Shown here piece after piece: positions 12,680 through 16,696 of a stretch of 16,696 nt of DNA (position 1 is the first letter of the stretch; each line of letters opens with the position of its first letter). The stretch is from Dehalococcoidales bacterium (GTDB lineage: Bacteria; Chloroflexota; Dehalococcoidia; Dehalococcoidales; UBA2162): NCBI GenBank assembly GCA_016932435.1, contig JAFGCW010000074.1, positions 1-16,696 of the forward strand, read 5' to 3'. Under the pieces are notes generated by a model. It was given only the letters and a program-made list of their open reading frames with translations. It did no database searches and was not told the origin of the DNA. The position numbers and the translations under genes are program-made.

Positions 12680-13708
12680 TTACGGGTTACTCTCGAGATA
12701 ATCCAGTATCACTTTCCTTATCTGCTCTTCGCCATCAGTGATATTGGAGATTACGGTTATTCCCAGGTTTTTTTCGCGTATATATCGCGAGTCAAACCCT
12801 ACTCCGGCATCTCCTCCCCCAAAGAACACCATATCCATATCCAGGTGTTTCCGTATATAAACTCCATATCCATACCTGAAACGATCATTTATCACAGCAT
12901 GAGGAACCAGAAAATCTTCAGTAAGTTTTTCAGACAGAATCTTATATTCAAACAACGATTTCCAGACCCGGCGGATATCTCCGAGAGTGGTATACAGTCC
13001 TCCGTCCGAGGCTCCTTTGATTGGCAAATTATAGATATTGGTATCGAACGTGCCGTCTTTGTTCGGTTTATAGCCCCAGGCTGTGTTCTCCGGCAATCGT
13101 GTAAAAGGGAAAAATCCGGATTCGGTCATTCCCGCCGGAACAAACACCTTCTCATGGATATAATCCCGGTATAGCTGACCGGTAATCTTTTCCAGGATTA
13201 TTCCCAGGAAAACATATCCCCCGTTTGAATATGAGTAACGGTCGCCGGGTGTGAACTTGGGTTGTTTACCCTCAAACAGCGGCAGATAATCCAAGGGCGT
13301 TTCGAGCTGGAACCAGGGGATATCGACAAAGTAATTTTCACAATCGATATCCAGTTCCTCGTCATAGTAGTCGTATATACCTGAGGTATGGCTGAGTAGA
13401 TGAGCGATGGTAGCTCGGGAATCCACGTAAGACAAATCCTTACCGAATATCTCTTTTATTGTAGTCCCCAGCGATAGTCGACCGGCATCGATCAGCGTAC
13501 CGATACCCAGGGCGGTGAAGAATTTTGTCCCCGATGCGATAGCAAACCTTGTGTTTACGTTATTCAGTCGCGTTTCAGCAATATCTGCGTATCCGAACGC
13601 TTCTTCATATAACGGTTCATCACCATGAAAAATCGATACCACGCCGAAAAAAGAAGTCTCTTCGGTTTTCATATGCACTTCTTCGATAAGTCTGTCTATG
13701 TTATTCAT
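12680..13708 (-). CDS. Beta-lactamase-fold serine hydrolase (class C / PBP4*-like)
   Basis: 342 residues. The active-site Ser-x-x-Lys is in IASGTKFF (Ser59, Lys62) and the Tyr-x-Asn motif in YSYSNGGY (Tyr160, Asn162). LLSHTSGIYDY (104-114) and EKITGQLYRDYIHEKVFVPAGM (173-194) are usual family segments. The third motif, normally His-x-Gly, reads FFGGGDAGVGF (295-305), with no His at that spot. There is no signal peptide, so it should act in the cytoplasm, which makes true beta-lactam resistance unlikely; esterase or peptidase activity fits better. The start codon has only a weak ribosome site. It is divergent from the methyltransferase gene and sits upstream of the kinase on the same strand, but a separate promoter divides them. 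Confidence 0.85.
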   Translation of the reverse strand: MNNIDRLIEEVHMKTEETSFFGVVSIFHGDEPLYEEAFGYADIAETRLNNVNTRFAIASGTKFFTALGIGTLIDAGRLSLGTTIKEIFGKDLSYVDSRATIAHLLSHTSGIYDYYDEELDIDCENYFVDIPWFQLETPLDYLPLFEGKQPKFTPGDRYSYSNGGYVFLGIILEKITGQLYRDYIHEKVFVPAGMTESGFFPFTRLPENTAWGYKPNKDGTFDTNIYNLPIKGASDGGLYTTLGDIRRVWKSLFEYKILSEKLTEDFLVPHAVINDRFRYGYGVYIRKHLDMDMVFFGGGDAGVGFDSRYIREKNLGITVISNITDGEEQIRKVILDYLESNP

Positions 13709-13820
13709 TCATAACAACCCATATACTCAATAAAATCCCTGCCGATTATATCACAGAATTAACCAAGTGGTTCATTCATAGTTTTATGATATGGTACTAT
13801 TTTCTTAACAAGAGGGCAGG

Positions 13821-14591
13821 ATGAACTATAAACCAGGTAACTACGCCAGACATGCTGTTATCTGGGACATGGAAGGGAGAGATCGTTCTGACGTAATCGG
13901 ATTTTATTCCGGACTCGCCGAAAAATACGGTCGGAAAGTCCTGTGCCTGATGTGCGCTGTCGGAACTATCGCCTGCGGCATGGTCGAAAAAGGCTTTTCA
14001 GTCACCGCGGTTGATATCGAACCCGAAATGATATCGACCGCGAAAAAGAACTGTCCTGATTCTGAGAATCCTCTTTTCCTGGTTGGTGACGTGACCGACC
14101 TTCACCTGCCTGATAATGATTATGATTATGATTTCGCGTTTATCGGAGGAAGCTCCGACTTTCATCACCTGCTGTCGGAAAAAGAAATGCTGCAGGCATT
14201 GTCCGGTATTTATTACCATCTTACCGAGGAAGGATGTCTGGCCATTGAACTCGAATATCCGGCAGACGAATCATGGCGTTCGCCCAGGCAGAAATTCGAC
14301 CTGGCAATACCGTCTGAAACCGGCATTAAAGCATGGAAATACGGTGAGACTTCTTATGAGGCTGATACAATGCTTATGCATATAAAGCAGGAGATATGTA
14401 TCAATAAAGATGGTGAGACAGAAAGCTTTACCCATGAATTCGATTTCAAGCTCATCAGCCGCGAGACCATGGAAAGCCTGATGGATCAAGCCGGATTCCA
14501 TCTCATTAAGGAATATGGCAGTTATAACTTCAGTGAATGGCAACCAGGTGCTGAAAGATGGATAGTTGAAGCTGTAAAGGAGTATAAGTAA
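13821..14591 (+). CDS. SAM-dependent methyltransferase (class I)
   Basis: 256 residues from ATG 13821, closely preceded by AGAGGGCAGG. Residues about 38-66 hold SAM motif I and the acidic motif: KVLCLMCAVGTIACGMVEKG, then VTAVDIEPEM with Asp65 for the ribose. FLVGDVTDLHLP (86-97) is the motif II region. An unusual Asp/Tyr run (DNDYDYDF, 98-105), encoded by repeated GATTAT units, precedes the motif III strand. The C-terminal part (about 140-256) is the beta-rich acceptor region, ending FNFKL-like and QAGFHLIKEYGSY (about 223-235) as in many small-molecule methyltransferases. The Gly-rich loop is CAVGTIA rather than CGTGRVA-like, a mild change. The acceptor is unknown. The membrane protease follows on the same strand. 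Confidence 0.85.
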   Translation: MNYKPGNYARHAVIWDMEGRDRSDVIGFYSGLAEKYGRKVLCLMCAVGTIACGMVEKGFSVTAVDIEPEMISTAKKNCPDSENPLFLVGDVTDLHLPDNDYDYDFAFIGGSSDFHHLLSEKEMLQALSGIYYHLTEEGCLAIELEYPADESWRSPRQKFDLAIPSETGIKAWKYGETSYEADTMLMHIKQEICINKDGETESFTHEFDFKLISRETMESLMDQAGFHLIKEYGSYNFSEWQPGAERWIVEAVKEYK

Positions 14592-14710
14592 TATGAAAAT
14601 CGCCGTTGCCAAAGTGATTTGCTCTACCTCATCCCGGTTGATGAGTTCAGATATACCTATGTATAATATCGGAAAACAACGAGTTGCTAACCATTTTGAC
14701 GAACCAATCC

Positions 14711-15493
14711 ATGAAGTCAATACTGCTTGTGTTCGGAGCCACCGGATTCAGCTTTAATATCGGCAACGTTATCCATGAGTTCGGTCACGCGGTTGCCGAC
14801 TGGTTAAGCGGGATTCCATTATCGAATATTCATGTAATCATCCATCCTTTCTTCTCACCACATATGAATATCGAGGGAGGAATTCCTGACGGCATGATGG
14901 GATGGCCCGACGCTGCCGGACCGCTGGCGAACGTCACACTCGGATTGATAGTCTTCGCTATATTATGGAAAAAGCGAACTCCTTTCACCTTTCCATTACT
15001 GTTATGGGCTCCGTTAGCCTGCGTCCAGGAAGGAATTGGACAGATCATGACTCTATCAGATCACGGCAGTGACGCCGCCCGCATGATCGCCGCCGGCTTC
15101 CCAGAGCCATTACTCATCGTGATCAGTATATTGTTAATACTGATCGGTATTTATCTGTTCGGCCTTGCCTTTCCGGTTGCCGGTATTTCAATGGATACTC
15201 CCTTTTTCAAGAGACTGAGTATTGTTGCCGGCGGTATGATTCCGTACGGGCTGCTCACACTGTTGATTTGTGTTCTGGCAAGTCCGAACCAGCAGGATGT
15301 ATCACGCAGTTATAACATCATCGGTGGTTTTGCCATCGTCGCCATCATTGTCGCATTAGTATATTCACCAGCAAGGTTACTGGCAAAACGATTTCGCATA
15401 CGTATAGACTTCCAGCCAAAATGGTCTCACGGGTTTTTTGCTATCGGGTTGATGGCAGTCATCGTGATCCTGCAATTACTGTTTCTGAATTAG
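14711..15493 (+). CDS. M50-like membrane metalloprotease
   Basis: 260 residues from ATG 14711. A TTG at 14684 could add nine residues, and neither has a clear ribosome site. HEFGHAVADW (from residue 22) supplies the HExxH zinc motif within the first membrane segment, and AAGPLANVTLG (about 68-78) is the GPLAN element typical of M50/site-2-protease-like proteins. At least five more hydrophobic segments follow (roughly 77-88, 94-105, 135-160, 175-192, 209-226, 243-258). SDHGSDAARM may supply a third metal ligand, in place of the NPDG-type motif, which is not seen. It probably cleaves substrates within the membrane, or is a relative with unknown role. It begins 119 nt after the methyltransferase gene on the same strand. 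Confidence 0.78.
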   Translation: MKSILLVFGATGFSFNIGNVIHEFGHAVADWLSGIPLSNIHVIIHPFFSPHMNIEGGIPDGMMGWPDAAGPLANVTLGLIVFAILWKKRTPFTFPLLLWAPLACVQEGIGQIMTLSDHGSDAARMIAAGFPEPLLIVISILLILIGIYLFGLAFPVAGISMDTPFFKRLSIVAGGMIPYGLLTLLICVLASPNQQDVSRSYNIIGGFAIVAIIVALVYSPARLLAKRFRIRIDFQPKWSHGFFAIGLMAVIVILQLLFLN

Positions 15494-15612
15494 AACTAAG
15501 AAGGAAAAGAAACGTAGTTGAGAAATGTCGGTGGATTAATCTGGAGATACCTGATCTGCACTAATTTACCTTATATTACTATTTTACCATTTCGGGACTG
15601 TTAAAAACAGAC

Positions 15613-15641
15613 TTGTTCATACACTCATTTCTATCTAGAAT
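15613..15641 (+). promoter_or_regulatory. Putative promoter for the SagB-type gene
   Basis: TTGTTC (15613-15618, 3 of 6), a 17-nt spacer, then TAGAAT (15636-15641, 5 of 6), about 30 nt before the start codon. It fits the spacing for a gene transcribed separately from the membrane protease, which ends 179 nt upstream. Confidence 0.4.
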
Positions 15642-15672
15642 TAGATGTAATCCGGTGTAAAAGGAGTGTTGA

Positions 15673-16515
15673 ATGAGTGAGTACGACGTTTACCGGAATT
15701 TCATGAAGTCCAGGATCACGGATTTCGACTGGAAACTGGAAGCGGATATTTCCAAAGGCGTGCCGCAACCGGATTTCCAGAAACCTATCGCTGATACAGC
15801 GAAAACACTAGACTTGCCAGAAATCACCCTGGAGACGGCTCCGAAAGGTGACTTTTTTGAATATACCTGTAACCGTATGAGTAGAAGGATTTATACAGAG
15901 GAGCCATTATCGCTCTACGAATTATCATTCTTACTCTGGTGTACCCAGGGCGTAAAAAAAGTAATCGGCGGATACTGGAAATACCTGCCGGATGGTTCTG
16001 GGAGAAATTATCTGCGTCCGGTCGCTGCCGGCGGTTGTATTAATGGTTTTGAGACCTACCTTGCCATAATGAATGTAACCGGAATCGAACCTGGCATATG
16101 GCGATACCTCCCGTTAACCCACCAGCTAGCACCGATAAAGCGTGTGGAAAACCTGCCTGACAGGATCAACGAAACGTTTACCAATCCCGCCCAGAACCAG
16201 AATTATGCTACTAAAGCCGGAGTAGTCTTTTTCTGGGCATGTATCCCTTATCGCGGTGAATGGCTGAATAATGGCGCTTCTCATAAAGGTATGCTTCTTG
16301 ACCTGGGGCATATTTCCCACCAGCTGTACCTGGCTACCGAAGTTCTGGGATGCGGCTGCTGCGCAATCGGCGGCTACTACCAGGAAACCGCAGATCACCT
16401 GATCGGCGTCGATGGAAACGATGAATTTACGGTCCTGTGTGCTTCGGTCGGGCATGTCACCGACGAGGAAAAAACCTTTATCGATATAATGCCTGATAGG
16501 CGAGATGAACATTAG
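15673..16515 (+). CDS. SagB-type (nitroreductase-fold) FMN oxidoreductase
   Basis: 280 residues from ATG 15673, after AAAAGGAG (6 nt). Recognisable parts are RMSRRIYTEEPLSLYELSFLLW (68-89, the SRR FMN-binding start), NYLRPVAAGG and FETYLAI (112-132), and LGCGCCAIGGYYQE with HLIGVDGNDEFTVLCASVGHV (225-262), all in the order of the SagB/ThcOx nitroreductase subgroup. In azole-containing RiPP clusters SagB oxidises azolines to azoles. Here no YcaO cyclodehydratase, precursor or transporter is in view, so a free-standing flavin oxidoreductase is at least as likely. Two Cys pairs (Cys227, Cys229, Cys230) next to the FMN site are unusual in density. The gene has its own likely promoter. Confidence 0.85.
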   Translation: MSEYDVYRNFMKSRITDFDWKLEADISKGVPQPDFQKPIADTAKTLDLPEITLETAPKGDFFEYTCNRMSRRIYTEEPLSLYELSFLLWCTQGVKKVIGGYWKYLPDGSGRNYLRPVAAGGCINGFETYLAIMNVTGIEPGIWRYLPLTHQLAPIKRVENLPDRINETFTNPAQNQNYATKAGVVFFWACIPYRGEWLNNGASHKGMLLDLGHISHQLYLATEVLGCGCCAIGGYYQETADHLIGVDGNDEFTVLCASVGHVTDEEKTFIDIMPDRRDEH

Positions 16516-16696
16516 TAGGCTACATTCTACTCAAACTCATGCCCTGGAAATATAAAAGGAATTCATGTCGACAGTTGCGGATTCTACGATATCTTCTACT
16601 TCTTCTTTCTACCCTTTTCCCCGGTTACGAGTTCACCCCCTTGTATTGTGAGTCAGTGGTAAGATTAACCATTAGGCACAGCAGACCGGTCACCCC
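16516..16696. other. Right-end segment without a supported gene
   Basis: I see no convincing gene, hairpin or promoter. A 28-codon plus-strand ORF from ATG 16565 has AAGGA just before it but ends quickly and is serine-rich. On the minus strand, a 23-codon reading frame ending in TAA at 16625 could be the last codons of a gene off the right edge, without recognisable content. Confidence 0.4.

Noticed and set aside
13761..13772. Palindrome AACCA-AG-TGGTT between the divergent hydrolase and methyltransferase genes
   Set aside because: Five-base arms are too short to claim an operator without further copies.
14271..14720. 149-codon minus-strand ORF over the methyltransferase gene
   Set aside because: Antisense to a well-supported methyltransferase; its content is what reverse reading of that gene gives.
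14593..14757. 54-codon ORF starting 2 nt after the methyltransferase gene, with AAAGGAG upstream
   Set aside because: It overlaps the first 47 bases of the M50-like gene in another frame and resembles no protein I know. The purine run is part of the methyltransferase coding end. Kept only as a possible coupling ORF.

Overview
The window looks like a stretch of chromosome from a free-living, probably anaerobic and uncultured bacterium. Base composition is mildly AT-rich, Shine-Dalgarno sites are strong (GGAGG-like), and GTG and TTG starts appear next to ATG. The gene mix resembles Chloroflexota of the Dehalococcoidia type: a stand-alone SagB-type nitroreductase, a YdeI/OmpD-associated protein, a BtrH-like protein, a KamA/ATP-grasp cluster and a small winged-helix regulator. 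That placement is an inference from gene content only. I see no phage, IS element, CRISPR array, rRNA or tRNA.

Left end, minus strand (about 2092 to 1): a three-gene unit of a YdeI/OmpD-associated protein, an alpha/alpha-toroid (prenyltransferase/squalene-oxidase-repeat-like) protein, and a BtrH-like protein that runs off the left edge. The last gene has an in-frame TGA at codon 55, with open reading frame on both sides. A perfect 7-bp hairpin with a G-initiated loop starts 13 nt after the TGA, with a second helix beneath it. This is the geometry of a bacterial SECIS element, so the gene is a candidate selenoprotein. A nonsense mutation is the alternative.

Middle left (2216 to 4436): a small two-helix membrane protein, a convergent lipoprotein, and an AraC-type regulator with a GyrI-like effector domain. 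A perfect GC-rich palindrome lies inside the 3' end of the regulator gene.

Centre, minus strand (10925 to 4513): a tightly packed operon of two small zinc-binding proteins (one a 48-residue C2H2-finger-like protein), an unknown 123-residue protein, a lysine 2,3-aminomutase-type radical SAM enzyme, two tandem D-Ala-D-Ala-ligase-like ATP-grasp enzymes, a GNAT acetyltransferase, and a GNAT fused to a zinc deacetylase of the HDAC/acetylpolyamine amidohydrolase superfamily. Together they could make, conjugate, acetylate and deacetylate beta-lysine or a similar amino acid. A winged-helix regulator is encoded just upstream on the plus strand. The two promoters point at each other across a shared inverted repeat.

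Right (11485 to 16515): an aminoglycoside-phosphotransferase-fold kinase on the minus strand. It is preceded by its own sigma70-like promoter, a 21-codon leader ORF with a strong ribosome site, an intrinsic terminator, and three mutually complementary 8-nt segments. This is the architecture of a ribosome-controlled attenuator. Then come a beta-lactamase-fold hydrolase (minus), a SAM methyltransferase, an M50-like membrane metalloprotease and a SagB-type oxidoreductase (all plus). No intergenic stretch exceeds 300 bases.
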